Assembly (NCBI GenBank): GCA_964036295.1
Contig: OZ038463.1
Location: 5,509,274-5,573,273, forward strand
DNA length: 64,000 bases
Direction of reading: 5' to 3'
DNA from: Plumapathes pennacea
Lineage: Eukaryota; Cnidaria; Anthozoa; Antipatharia; Myriopathidae
The translations under genes were made by a program, and so were the position numbers. Of this stretch, positions 1 through 20,035 are shown one piece after another. Below the pieces are notes generated by a model. The model was given only the letters and a program-made list of their open reading frames with translations, was not told the origin of the DNA and searched no databases. The number at the start of each line of letters is the position of its first letter. The stretch's first letter is position 1.

Positions 1-8399
<8,399 letters not shown>

Positions 8400-8597
8400 G
8401 GCTCAGATCAAATGAAGGACGCCTTCTCGTTGCAAAAATGGACGGGGACGCGAAGACGGGACGCGGTTGTGGTAATTTGATGCGTTGTCCCTGATGCGTT
8501 GACACGGAGTGATGCATGACAGACACACAATGATGTGAAAGTCACAAAAGACAAATAAAGATTTCGTAATGTAGGATGATTCGAAGTTACTCAGAAT

Positions 8598-9191
8598 CCG
8601 GGGGGGGGGGGGGGGGGTATTCAATAGGAATTTGGGTAGGGGTGTTCCGCCGACTCTATAAAACCCTGACCCTATTCAAGACAAAAATGGAAATTTTGCT
8701 ACCCTGTCTAAAGCTGGTGTTACACTGGCCGATTTACAACGACGATTTGCAACGCCGATTTGCTCCAAATCCACGCAACGGTGTTGCAAGTTTTTGAATC
8801 GCTTCCAAAAACTTGCAACGCGTTGCAGCACTGCAAACATCGCGAAAAATCGTTCGCAATAGGGTGTTACACCTCAACAATTTTTAGCGCAACATCGTAT
8901 CGTTGCAAATCGTCGTTGCAATCGACCAGTGTAACACCACCTAAGACAAATTATATTCCAGTCAGCTTGCGTTGCACGCGTTACCACTGGAGCAAACGAA
9001 GAAATCGCGCGAAAAAATGGCGAGTGCAAAAAATGTGGTTGAGGGGGGAGGGAAAGAGGAGAGGATCTTGAGCGACAATGTAAAATTTGATACCCTTTAA
9101 GACAGAAGACCCTGAAAATGATACCCTATCGGGCGGAGCATCCCTATATAGGAAATATATGGGAGTACCCCCCCCCCCCCCCCCCCCCGGG
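8598..9191. mobile_element. hAT-like non-autonomous element with poly(G)/poly(C) ends, split by a nested MITE
   Basis: The left end is CC followed by a run of G; the right end is a run of C followed by GGG. Sub-terminal sequence is inverted between the arms: CCTATTCAAGACAAAA versus CCCTTTAAGACAGAAG, and GTGTTCCGCC versus GGCGGAGCATC. An 8-bp direct repeat, CTCAGAAT, flanks it at 8590-8597 and 9192-9199. An 8-bp target duplication is typical of hAT transposons. No transposase is encoded. Confidence 0.8.
8712..8941. mobile_element. Harbinger-like MITE nested in the hAT-like element
   Basis: A 230-bp element with terminal inverted repeats of the type GGTGTTACACTGG followed by the inner motif AACGACGATTTGCAACG in both arms. 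TAA flanks it on both sides (8709-8711 and 8942-8944), fitting the 3-bp target duplications of PIF/Harbinger elements. It interrupts the outer element, so it is the younger insertion. Confidence 0.75.
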
Positions 9192-9492
9192 CTCAGAATA
9201 AGCGGCCGTTCACATTGGTATCGTTGCCGTTGGTTTTGACTACTCACTAACCGGAGGGTGACAAAGTAGAAAAACTCGAACATTGATTCTCAAAGGTCTG
9301 TTTACGAGATATGAGTATTTGCGATACTAATTTGTCTGTACTTTGGTCAGATGGTCGCTACACTGGTCTCATAGCTTTTCCTCCGAGGAGCTGTCGTCGC
9401 AAAGCGGCGAGCGAAATACGAAGGGGAGAGGAAAAAGCAAACAGCAAACAACCGCACCCTCCCCTCCCTTCTCGACTTCATCCCATATATAA

Positions 9493-9674
9493 ACAATAAA
9501 CTACTTTTGGCTTCGGAAATATGCACGGATAATTGTCCGAGGATATTATCTGTTCCGAGAAGCGAACAGTTGCCCGAAAGCGAAGCTCGAGGGCAACTGT
9601 GAGCTTCGAGGAACAGATAATGTCCAAGGACAATTATCTGTGCATATTTCCGACGCCAAAAGTACTTTATTGTC
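9493..9674. repeat. Foldback (long inverted repeat) element
   Basis: Two arms of about 75 bp are near-perfect reverse complements, running from ACAATAAACTACTTTTGGC on the left to GCCAAAAGTACTTTATTGT on the right, with a small centre near 9580. A degraded half-copy of the same sequence lies at about 17355-17450. The transcript would form a stable hairpin. No gene inside. Confidence 0.85.
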
Positions 9675-11241
9675 TTTATTATCCTTCAAATATTTCCTCT
9701 TGCAGCGAAAATAACGGCGCGGAAACTGTGAAGCTTTTTAGTGCTTTCTGGAACTGCTAATTGATACTGATAGTTCGGTCACGTGTCACGATTCTACCAG
9801 TTACGCGCGGGAGGAAATATTTGATGGGTCATAAGTCGGGTTACTTCCGCGTTCAAGCACAAATGCACTGGCTCATTACAAATATTAACTTTAGAGTGGT
9901 CGGCTTAGTTACAACCACTCTAAAACATAAAGTCAGACGTAAACTCCAACTGGGAATGCTGCAGTCGGATTGACCGAAGATTCAGTTTCGACAACCAATA
10001 AGGATGTGCGAAAGTCTGTTCACGAAAAACCGCAGAGTACTACACTCCGACATGTTAAAAATAAGCTTTCGCCAGTTCGATTCGTACCCGTGTCAAACTG
10101 TAAACTATACCAAACTTGTTCGACAAAAGAAAATGAAAGGTCGATGTGTCACCTGTATATTACGGGGGCCAGCTGTGTAACTTTATACTAAGCCAGTCGC
10201 ATTGTAAACTACAAACGACCCCTGTTTTCCCTCCAAGATCGTGTAGGGAGCGCCAAGAAGCGAGTGGCGGAGGGGTCGACCATTCGCGCTCACTTTTAGG
10301 TGCTCGCTTAGCTTCACAATCTTGGAGAGGAACTGCTTAGTCGCACAGTTCAAGGCATTGTGCAGCATGGAACTTCATAAACACGCCCCTTGGTTACACT
10401 AAGCGGCCACATCTCAGCACGAATTTCCGATTTAAACCAAGACACGAAACGCGCCTGGGCAGTTCCAGGTACGGGTTTCCCTCTCTTCACGTATTTTACG
10501 ATTCTGAACTTTAGAAAAGTGGACAAAAGGTTTATAAAAATTTTAGTGAAGCTGTTCAAGGTCAGAAAGGAAAGGAAAGGTTGGTATGAAAACGCACATG
10601 TAGGCTGTGGGAGCTGTTACGAGGTGGTGACCGGCGGTTTATATTATATATAGATATAGTCAATCCTGAAAAGGTTGTCCAATCCAACTATATAAATATA
10701 CAATTATATCTGTCACGCGACAACATAAAACTCAGTATCGTGTTTTGCAGAGGAAACACTCCAACTGATATTGGATTTACCTGGTAACTGTAAAATTACA
10801 TAAACATGCCGATATAATGTATTTCTTAATGGCTGTACGGTATTTATTTGTACTTGATCGAAGCCACTGTGTGTTTTAAAAGTTGTATTGGAAACCAACA
10901 AAGCCGTTATTATAAATGCGTTAGTTTAGTGCTTTTTCTAACTTTCATTTAAATAGAGGATATTACTTGGTCGCGCGGAGTATCTCCAAGCGGCCATGTA
11001 ATGTTCTGTTTATTACACATATCTCACAGCCTTTTTCCTGTCAAAACGTGCTGCCTTAAGAAATCGCGCGCAGAGTGATAATGCCATTTATCTTCCACGT
11101 GTGAGGATATTGCGCGCGATAAAAATTCATTGTATTTCATCGATATCTATATAATAAATATCTAACTTTCTTAGTGGAAGGAAAGTAACACAGTCAGTGC
11201 ACCAAATCGTATCGTATTTTCGACCGTACCTTCGACCGTAC
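9675..11241. other. Intergenic or intronic DNA, no gene recognised
   Basis: This is intron if exons 1b and 1c belong to the aminopeptidase. Around 10220-10330 an imperfect inverted repeat pairs CCTCCAAGATCGTG with CACAATCTTGGAGAGG. Only short ORFs without recognisable domains are present. Confidence 0.4.
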
Positions 11242-11398
11242 CTTCGACGTAGTGAGCGCGACCGTCCGCTTCGTCTCGTTCTTTAGCCTTTTCGTGGCCA
11301 AGTACTGCAGCTAGGATGATTATTACAATTACAAGAGCCACAAGAACGATGGCTGCAAGAACAGCCTTTGTCTTAGAGACAATCAACGGAGTTGTCAT
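11242..11398 (-). CDS. Putative alternative first exon 1b of the aminopeptidase
   Basis: A minus-strand ATG at 11398 opens a short tail, a Lys-rich boundary, a membrane anchor ending LAAVLGHEKAKERDE, and a short acidic stalk. The layout and sequence are clearly paralogous to exon 1a: both share SKTK before the anchor and LAAVLGH after it. The exon ends at a GAAG/GTACGG donor in phase 1, as exon 1a does, so it could splice to the stalk exon at 7058. A second identical donor lies 12 bp further on and is also in phase. No other aminopeptidase body exons follow it, so an alternative promoter of the same gene is the simplest reading. A stranded first exon from a lost tandem gene copy is the alternative. 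Confidence 0.65.
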
Positions 11399-12035
11399 GG
11401 TTGAGGAATTAACAGTGACCAGAGGACTCTGTTATCCGAAGCGGAAATAAAGTCAAAGTGACAAGGGTCTGACTGACTACGCGATTATGTAAATACAGCT
11501 GTCCCTTTGAGTAGTGCATGGATACCATGGGGGGGGGGGGAGGGGGGTGCGGGTGCTGGTACTGCCACATATAAGCCGGGAACGGAAGCATACTGAACCC
11601 CAGCACATAAAACACGCCGATGTTAATACGCAGCTCACTGACTGTGTTCTGCTAAGCGCTTCATCTACAGTGTGTTGCCGCCGCTTAAGGGTAGACACAC
11701 GTCCACTGACTCACCGGATCTCTAAACAAGCACTCCTATCGCGTGACCGTGGCCTTGCAGCCGCCAACGACTCACTGTGTACTGTAACAACTGCGACAAG
11801 TTTCCGGAATTGCCGTTTACTCAAGAACAGTAAGAACATTGTTTGAAAACTTCTTCCTTACTATTTGTTGGAGTATTAAAGTTCAACAAGACTTGCGTTT
11901 TGAGGACACTTTAGCATCGCGTGTGGCCAAGCACCTCACACAGGCTTTGTGGCTTACCAGAAGAGGGTTTTATGTTACGCCATACGAGACTGATTTATTT
12001 CAAATTAGGCAATGTAATCTCTCTTCCTTGGATAG

Positions 12036-12068
<33 letters not shown>

Positions 12069-12294
12069 AGGTTGCTAGGCGCACTTGCAACTGTAAACGT
12101 ACATATTAAAGTTCGCTGGATCCACGGCTGTTTCTATAGTTGATCCAACAGTTTTCCGGCCTGTCTCAATTAATGAGTTTCTAAAGGTAAAAATATCTTT
12201 ATCTTCATTTCACTTTTTCATTTCATACACTATTTCCAGCCACGTGAGGTCGAATTTCCGGAATTTATTAGGCCTCGGTTCCGCTGTGATCTGA

Positions 12295-13160
12295 GGTTGT
12301 GTTTTCACTAGCGAAATTTACTGGCGTAATTTTCCTCGAGGGTTTTGTTTGCTGACCAACTAACACTAAGTGTAGGCGCGCCACTGTTTTCACCACTGAA
12401 ATCAGAAGTGTTAAGTTGACATATGATCTGTCATCACAGTTCCGTTTTCTACAAAGCACATGTTTTGAAAGATGGCGGGAGAAGAGAATGCGGTGTTTGT
12501 AATTCTGTTGCTTGTCGCGGCAGTTCGTAGTCTCGCTCGCTTGCGACGACGAAGGCGACAATTTCACCGATTAAGGCAGCATTTACTGCAAAATCGGAGG
12601 CAGCAGATAGGGCATTTATATCTGTACGTAGACAAGTTGAGCCTCGGAGAAGAGCCAAAGCGGTATGGGTTCGTTTCAGACCTCAATTTTGGTTTGAGCA
12701 AATGTTGCTTAACCAGTATGAGGACAATTTGTGGCGTGAACATTTTCGTGTCAACAGGGATACATTTCACTTCATTTGCGGACTGGTTGGTCCACACATA
12801 ATGCGACAAGACACGATTTTACGCCAGGCAATAACTGTAGAAAAGCGAGTGGCTGTTGCTTTGTGGCGCTGAGAAAGACGTCTTGATTTTGTTAAAGTTG
12901 GGTGTGTACAATATTTGACAACTTGGCAGAAAATGGAGCGCTGCAATTGGCTACGCTTAAGTACACACCGCGTTACACCATCTTTTCAGGTCGTGTATTT
13001 TTGCTCGGTTTCCGGTAATTATAACCCAAAAATCCCGGTGAAAACACTTTGCAATTTACACTAATGAAAATTTACGCGAGTTACATCCTGGGTGTTTTCA
13101 TTAGAACTTCCGGGATTTTCGCGTTACACCAGTGTAAAGTGTCATAGTGAAAACACAGCC
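12295..13160. mobile_element. PIF/Harbinger DNA transposon, internally deleted
   Basis: Terminal inverted repeats are GGTTGTGTTTTCACTA on the left and, read inward, GGCTGTGTTTTCACTA on the right. The trinucleotide TGA is duplicated at both borders (12292-12294 and 13161-13163), as expected for Harbinger. At 866 bp it is much shorter than a full Harbinger and holds only the start of a transposase gene. Confidence 0.88.
12472..12872 (+). pseudogene. Harbinger transposase N-terminal fragment (HARBI1-like)
   Basis: An ATG at 12472 opens an ORF rich in Leu/Arg. From about 12597 the recognisable part continues in the frame two bases on, with the motifs AKAVWVRF, FRVNRDTFHFICGLVGPHI and TVEKRVAVALWR, ending at TGA 12870-12872. 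This pattern (a poly-basic segment, then a helical region about a Phe-rich core, then EKRVA..LW) is that of the N-terminal domain of HARBI1-type transposases. The catalytic DDE domain is absent and a frameshift separates the first 42 codons, so it is not an active enzyme. Confidence 0.75.
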
Positions 13161-13416
13161 TGAAAGGGTTTTTATTTAGGTTATCATATTGGTTGAACCA
13201 CAATTCGAATTTTGGATGACTAAAACAATAATCTTAAATTTGTCACGCCGAGATTTCGGTTGAACTCGTACTGACGTGCTGACAGATCCGGACTTATCTT
13301 GTAGGATAGTTTCCTCCAAAGCCGGAAAAGCGGCAGATTTCAGAAGATTATCTCATTTTGTCAGCTTGATTCCCCACAAATAAATAATAATGATAAAAAT
13401 CAAATTCGTTGCTAAT

Positions 13417-14131
13417 GCATGGGTCGCACTTAAACAAAGCTGCCGTCTTTGTCGGCGAAAATAAGCACAAATGTTTGCAACCGCAACCGGAAGGGAAAAA
13501 CTTTGACAACTGATTAGGGTCGCGCTTGTCGGAGGTCTTATCAGATGAAGTCAGATGTTTCGGATGATTCTGCTTTCCGTGCCTCTCGGCTCTCGATGCG
13601 GTCAAAATTTTCCGTCCACAGGTCGATCAACATGTTTTCTTCTTCGGTCGACCAGCGATCGTATAATCTTCTCCCCTCTGATCCGGACGACGACGGCGAT
13701 GAAGGGGTTGAAGCGGTCACTGGCGAGCTCTCCTGTGAATTAGCAGCCTGTGGCACGGGATACGACGGAAACTGCTGCTGGAGAGGATGGTCAACATAAT
13801 ACGCCTGGAATTGTGGAGCGGGGTAATAGAAACCACGACGTCCGTCCATTGCTGCAGAACGCGGGCAAATAGAAATCCCGCGCTTTTCGAAATATAACAC
13901 TGACAGGACGACAGACTTGACAGCTACCGCTCAGATTGCCATTGTTCAACTCGATTTTCGAAAGATCTGCCTGCCCCACCCAAGCACTACGGCCTCTTTG
14001 ATGTTTCGGCCGGTTTGCAAAGTTTTGCCAAGCTACAAAACTTGGGGTCGCATTTCGCGACGGGCGCCGCTGACAGATTTCAACTGCAGAGTAAACAAAT
14101 CCTTACCAAACTTTGCTAAGTGCGACCCATG
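13417..14131. mobile_element. Inverted-repeat unit carrying a Myb/SANT ORF
   Basis: Inverted ends read GCATGGGTCGCACTTA on the left and TAAGTGCGACCCATGC on the right, about 700 bp apart, with further similarity (ACAAAGC against GCTTTGT-like sequence) inward. A clean target duplication was not found. Its cargo is the minus-strand ORF described next. It probably mobilised a Harbinger-type Myb accessory gene. Confidence 0.55.
13541..13849 (-). CDS. Myb/SANT-like (trihelix) DNA-binding protein, truncated, transposon-borne
   Basis: The ATG at 13849 starts a Pro/Gln/Tyr-rich N-terminus of about 60 residues with a Ser/Pro spacer. The first helices of a Myb/SANT-like domain follow, with the motif DRWSTEEENMLIDLWTENFD. 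Sequence then runs into a low-complexity tail and stops at 13541, before the second and third Trp helices of the domain would be complete. Harbinger elements carry such a Myb-like accessory gene that helps transposase bind the ends. The 866-bp Harbinger nearby may be related, though the termini differ. An intron after RKAESSE cannot be excluded. Confidence 0.55.
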   Translation of the reverse strand: MDGRRGFYYPAPQFQAYYVDHPLQQQFPSYPVPQAANSQESSPVTASTPSSPSSSGSEGRRLYDRWSTEEENMLIDLWTENFDRIESREARKAESSETSDFI

Positions 14132-15311
14132 CCTTAACCCAATCTTTATTGCTAACAATTTCTTTATTAACTATTTTCATTGCTAACGGCGAAAGAAAGT
14201 CCCAAACAGACAAGAACAACGCCATTTAAACCATAAGTGAAGTGTACCTACACATGGAGGTTTGAACGGCATAGACCCCTTCACGGTGAAACATGGTGAC
14301 GACGCATGCGGGAAGTCTCGGTTCAATAGTAACTTTAGTCGCTCACAGTTAGAACTACTGAAAGCCAGCAAATGGCAATTTGGAATGTTTCGAAGTTTCA
14401 CCGATCAGAAAAAAACAAATGTATATGTAGATTATTTGGCCTGATTACCCATCAAGATACATTCAATACCGTGAAAGGGTCTATTTGGTGCATTTAGGAT
14501 GATTTCAGAATGCGCTCTCTCACTACAAAGACCGCGTGGTCAACCGCCGAAGGTACAATGTTACAAAGGGACCTGTTCGAACAAGTTATAGTCGGTCATT
14601 CAGCATATTGCAGGGTCCAGGTTTTATTTACATCGATCCTTATTACATCACCTTCTCAGAACAAAAAAAAAAAAAAAAAAAAAAAAAGAAAGAAAGAAAG
14701 AAATTAGATGACCGCTTGTTTCGTTTCGTAAATTAAATTGCCACGCTGTATTGTTTGATTGTTTCGTTTTGCAAAATCACATTATACCATTTAGTTTTTG
14801 TTTCGTCGCTGCATGCTTCATTTTGCAAATTAAGCGCACATTCGTGGACATATTGGATAGAGGATAATACACTGACGAGCATCCGTAAACAAATAAATTA
14901 ATACATTCTTACATTACATGTTGCAGCGGCCGATCGAGCATCGAAGTTTACTCGGCCCACTTTGCACCAGACAAGTCACATGACGAAACCCCTTCCCACG
15001 TGACTGAACCACATCACCTCAGTGGCACAAATGGAAAGAGTGTGAAAATTATGTACGAAGCAAAATATCAGGCTCTCAGCATTTAGTATCGCTTTTGGCA
15101 GCATTTTGAAATCCTACAATTATATTAAAAAGATCTGTATGGGAAGAGCTGCTTGCGTACCAGCAACTTTTCCCATACAAATCTTCTTGAACTTTCAAGT
15201 CCTGCCAATTGATGCATGTAAACAATGCTAAGAACACGAAATGTGCGTTTCTACATATTTTTCGATGCTCTTTCCATTTCGCGCACTCCGGTGCAAAGGG
15301 CCAGAAATAAG
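14132..15311. other. No gene recognised; A-tract and AAAG microsatellite at 14662-14703
   Basis: AT-rich sequence with a poly(A)/(GAAA)n tract. No ORF with a recognisable domain on either strand. Confidence 0.4.
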
Positions 15312-15574
15312 TACCGTAAATGCTATAATGAGCCCCCTTCTACAAGGTCAATTTGTTGAAATAAATTAAGCCCCCTCCCTCTATTTCATTCTGTAGACTG
15401 AGCAACAAAATTAGTAGAGACACGACAAACTAGTTACATTTCCCACATCTAACTTCACATAGTATTTTGTTGACCAAGAATACAGTGGGTCCTATTGTTG
15501 TCATCCCCCCTCCCATCTCTACAAGGTCATCTTTTTTAAATAAGCCCCCGCGGTCTTATAGAGCATTTACGGTA
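15312..15574. mobile_element. MITE with TACCGTAAATG termini
   Basis: Inverted ends TACCGTAAATGCTATAATG and, read inward from the right, TACCGTAAATGCTCTATAA. Sub-terminal matching CTACAAGGTCA and GCCCCC segments also occur. The target duplication is not clear. Length 263 bp, non-coding. Confidence 0.7.
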
Positions 15575-16157
15575 TATAACCCTCACCAAAAACCCCTGCT
15601 CGACCCATTTTGCCTTGCAATAAAAAATGATTGAGGGTATTTTATACGAAAGCTCGCTTCTGGCCTTCTTTTACGAAAGACGGCCGCTCGTCACGCAGTA
15701 TTTGAATGCGTGACATATATTCAAGATGAGACAGGTGCAGTATCGCGAGTACTGCTGACTTGTCAACATGCTTCATTGCACTGCAAGCGTGAATCCAGTT
15801 TCACTTCTTGGTTGCTGCAAAATTTTACCACGAATCTTCTGGCTATTCGGAACTTTTATCCCTTACATTTACAGTTACAATGCTGAATCAACGAATCAGT
15901 TTATATATCAGTGAATGCTGCAGCCAAAATGCAAATTTTATTTATCAGGCGTTAGATGAATTCACTAAAAATTTTAATATCGTGGACCGTAAAGTACGAA
16001 GTAATAACAGGTATAGCTCAAAACAAATCGGAATAACATAATAGTTCAGACAAGACTGTCGTCAGTGACAGTGACTTACCTCCTTCAGTGCACCATGCAA
16101 AGCGAAAATTATCAAGCAATATCAACTATAGAATGTGACAATAAACATTATACCAAC

Positions 16158-16416
16158 CGAATTGCTTTCTTTCAGATTCATCGTCATGAGTTCTGCTGCC
16201 ATGTAGGGATTTATCGTGATGAGCCTTGGCGAGTAGGATCCCCAGAACAATCACTGTCACCAGCAACGCAAGAAACAAAATGGCCGCGATAGCTCGAACT
16301 GTCACTTTTTTCGAGGGGAACAAACACTCGACAGATTTTGTCTCTGCACCACGAGTTCGTTTCGATGACTTAGGAATATAAATATGCAGCAAAGTCTCAT
16401 CGCTATCATCTTCCAT
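16158..16416 (-). CDS. Putative alternative first exon 1c (long acidic tail plus signal anchor)
   Basis: A minus-strand ATG at 16416 encodes an acidic start with a DETLL dileucine-type sorting motif, a basic stretch, then a membrane segment (about residues 54-75, Ala/Ile/Leu/Val rich) and a His/Asp/Glu/Ser stalk. A donor after 16158 would leave phase 1, matching the stalk exon at 7058. A better-looking donor, GTATAA, 4 bases further on would leave phase 2 and would not fit. The topology equals exons 1a and 1b but the sequence differs. It may be a third promoter of the aminopeptidase with different endocytic sorting, or the first exon of an unrelated type II membrane protein. Confidence 0.5.
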
Positions 16417-18588
16417 GACCTGAGACTGCTGCCTCAGCAAGTCAACACATCGTTCTTAACTGGGAAGCTGGGTTGTAGTGACTTTCCGTGCTTTCGTGCT
16501 AAAACTTGGCACCAGCCTTTCACGACCATACTCGCACCAACAAACCGCTGAACTTTCCAACTTATGAGCATTGTGATTTCAGTGAATTCTTTCACCATGG
16601 GCTCTTTTCGGCACTCCTTGCTATAAATTCGCCTGTCCAGTCTCTATATCTTGATCTTCAAAGCTGTTCCTAAACATATTCACGGAAATTTAAAATACAC
16701 TGCACTCGTGAGTGTTGGCCGCAAACACGTTCTTGAAATTTGTGGCAAGGGTATAGCACTCTGACAACAACCACACTAAATATGTTTCGTAGTTATACCC
16801 GTACCTGCACACAAACAGTGGCCGAAGTTCGGTCAGCTGTAGTATCTTGTTTTAGGCAAAGTTTTGCCGCAGTGACGTTACCCTGGGCACTAGCGGTTAT
16901 TTTCCTCTTACCGCGTGTTGAGAATGTAACCTCTGGTACCCAGGCCGGGAACTTTGCCGGTTTGTGATCTGACACTGATGGTTCGCTGAAAGTTGCTTCC
17001 GGTACTACAATTAGAAAAGCCAGCTTGTTGAATAATTTAGTTCGATTTGCGAGTAGCAAAAAACCTAAACCAGTCGTTGAATATTCAGAATGTGTGCAGT
17101 TCAACCGCGATCTGCGTTTGGGAGAAACGAACACTGCTAGTTGCATTGGAATGGGACGCGAGGAAGGGGAGCGCAGGGGATGGAGAAATACTTACATCAC
17201 AAAAAGAGTATTCAAAAAGGGCTAAGTAAAGCCACTGTTGAAATATAAAGCATTTTTAAAAACGACACAAATAGTGACAAGAGGTCCTTGTAACGCGAAA
17301 TGCTCATGACGTCACAATGGTTACCGTGAAGACGCGTATTAACCAATTAACTTCCAGCTTTGCAACTCGGGCAACTGTGCGCTTCTCGAAACAGATAACA
17401 TCCTCGGAAAATTATCAATGCATATTTCCTCGCCAAAAATGTAGTTTTTTTTTTGTTTATAGAGTTCCTAGTGGTTCCTTTGTTGAGAGTCTGTGCTATT
17501 TTCTAAGTGGTCACTTTGGGGAAAATTCGATCACATTTATAATAACTGTTCAAATTAATAATAAAGTGCGGTTCCATAAATAAAACAAAGAAAATTTTAT
17601 TTAGTCCTCGATCGTGCATATATATTAGTTTTCTGATTCTGTTATGTGATCGCAGTATCGCAATCAAAGCAGCAAGGCAGCCGTAAGCTCGCGAATTTGT
17701 ACAAAGGACTTTTTTTTTGCCAAAGTAGCTATTTATAGAACTGGCTCAATTCACCACTTCGTGGTGAACGCGGGCTAAAAAAGTGTTTTATAAGAGAGAA
17801 AAGAATTATCGACGCGGTTTTCACGGGTCACGCGACCGCAGCACTCTCCAAAATAACAGATTGCACCTTTTTGGCTCTAGAACTAAAAAGAGCATGCCTG
17901 AATTAGTCCAGATGCTAATTTTGGATTGTCTAGGCTTCATTTTGGCGAAGCAGCGGCAATTTGTTTTTTTAAGATTTGATAAGAGTTTGTATGCGGCCGC
18001 CATGTTAGTCGAACTCGGAACACGAAATGAAGTTGATCTGTGACTCAGCTTGATGTTTAGTTACTTCACATCTTTCGCAGTGCCAATTTTAAATTGTTTC
18101 GTGATGGAAAACTTTGTATTTCAGACACAAGCACCGATCTAGTCGGTCAGGAGCGTGTCACACGGCTTTGTTGTCACGGTATTCAAACGTCCATAGATCC
18201 CGGTAGATATTTTGTATCGACTCAGAATTTTGCTTTAAGTCTTAAGGCATGATAGTCTTGAACATATCAATGTATTGGACTTATAGGATACGTTACTTTT
18301 GAGATGGCTTTTTATGACGTCACATGCAAACCAAGAATTGAAATACCTGACTAATTTGCATACTTATGAACTTGTAAACATTCACCGGAAATGGATCTTT
18401 TTGGTTTTTTTAAAGCCGAGATTCAATATCGTTCGGCCTAGTATCTTCCAAGCCGCATTTACTGTCACTACAGAAATTTTGGCGGATATTAAACCAACGG
18501 CTTCAGATTTGTTTGCGATAACGCCATCGGTGCCACTGATTGTTTGACCTTCATGGCACCGCGCCAAAATGTCGCAATAACAACGCAA
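16417..18588. other. Non-coding stretch with repeat fragments
   Basis: Contains a half-copy of the 9.5-kb foldback (about 17355-17450) and a roughly 90-bp segment at 17660-17755 (AGCAGCAAGGCAGC type) that also occurs at about 4875-4970 and, shorter, at 59495. A TTCACCACTTCGTGGTGAA palindrome lies at about 17750. No gene was recognised. Confidence 0.45.
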
Positions 18589-18589
18589 A

Positions 18590-18905
18590 ACACAACAGAG
18601 TGAAATACAACCAAGCTCAGAATCAATGGCCAAACAAACTTCGAACGCATGACAAACCTTCAAAATAAGAACACGTTCAGAACAAAAATATGGTCGCAAC
18701 AACTACGACAACATCTTGCTTTTAAACTGCGTTGTTCGACACACCTTGTTACGCGCCTTCTTCATGCCCAAATTTAGAAAACTGCAACTGCTTTATTTGG
18801 AAATCCATTGTTGACAACAGAGGGAATAGGGGAGCAGGGAAGTAGGGAAGTAGGGAAGGGAAAGTGATTACTATACCTCGCAAATCCCACAAAGTGGGAT
18901 TCGCG
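18590..18905. repeat. Fragment related to repeat R1
   Basis: Shares the landmarks AATGGCCAAACAAACTTC, TTATTTGGAA and TCCATTGTTGACA with R1 copy 1. It is followed by a small palindrome, CCCACAAAGTGGGAT. Confidence 0.55.
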
Positions 18906-19548
18906 AGCTAAAAACGTGTTAGTACATATCTTTGTTGTACATTTTTGAAGCTATTTGCAATATGCAAATAGCTTCTATGTCGGCGTTTGGGCGATAGTTG
19001 AATCGCCGTTCGGCCCATCTCATTAGGTCATTAAAATGCTCCCCCTCTAGGGGGCAAAAACTACTGAGTGGGGAGGAGCATGAAGTGTTATCCATATAAA
19101 AGCCGCCGTGGTACAGGTCCTGTGAGAAAATTTGTCTTTTATTATCTACTTAACACAAAGAATGCACACAGAGATTTCCAGTGAAGGGTTTCCGTGCTAA
19201 TGTTATAACTTTGCGACAGAATGTCAGAAGCTAAATTACCTCTCCGGGGAGGGGTTTTCTAAATATAATTGGCTCTCTAGCACGTGGAAGTCATTATTTA
19301 ATGGCGGCTGTGAGCGTTGCCGATTCTTTGGTTGCATGTGGAAATCTGCTCCCCCTTCAGACCCCGGCTGACATATCCGTAGTATCTGGCAAACAGGCGA
19401 CACAGATTCACATTTAGAGCGACATTTCTGGACACATTTGCGAATATACGCTCCGCTCACAAAAGAAGGAACACAGCTGTATGGTGTGATCATGACATAT
19501 GTTTTGGCAAAGGTAAAACCTTATTCCGAGTTTTTTTGCGTTCGCTGA

Positions 19549-20033
19549 TATGTTTGTTGACACATGATTTCATACCATAATTGCAAATGCAGATCGACTG
19601 TGGTATGTCTGAGTTGTTTGTTTATAAAATTGTCTTAAGCGGATTCTGTCACTAATGAAAAATCGACAGGAAATTTTACTGTGAATCCTTTTCACCACCG
19701 TTCGAATAGCACGAGAAACAGGTTTGTTCGGCTGGAGTGTGTTACGTTACGAAACTATTATAACGAGTCAAAATCTGGTTTACCTCGCATATGTTTGTTG
19801 ACACATGATTTCATGACCAGATCGACTGTGGTTTGTCTGAGTTGTTTGTTTACAAAAATTGTCTCTAGCGGGTTTTGTCGCTAATGAAAAATCGACTGAA
19901 AAGTCGACAGGAAATTTTACTGTGAATCTATTTCACCACCGTTCGAAGAGCACGAGAAACAGGTTTGTTTGACTGGAGTGTGTTACGTTAATACGAAACT
20001 AATAGAACGAGTCAAAGTCTGGCTTACCTCGCA
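19549..20033. repeat. Two-copy tandem duplication, unit about 240 bp
   Basis: Units 19549-19788 and 19789-20033 share nearly the whole sequence from ATATGTTTGTTGACACATG through CCACCGTTCGAA to TACCTCGCA, with small indels and substitutions. Non-coding. Confidence 0.85.
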
Positions 20034-20035
20034 GA

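Noticed and set aside
11514-11846. A 110-codon ORF opposite exon 1b
   Set aside because: It begins in a poly(G) run, has no known domain, and its composition follows a G/C-rich low-complexity stretch.
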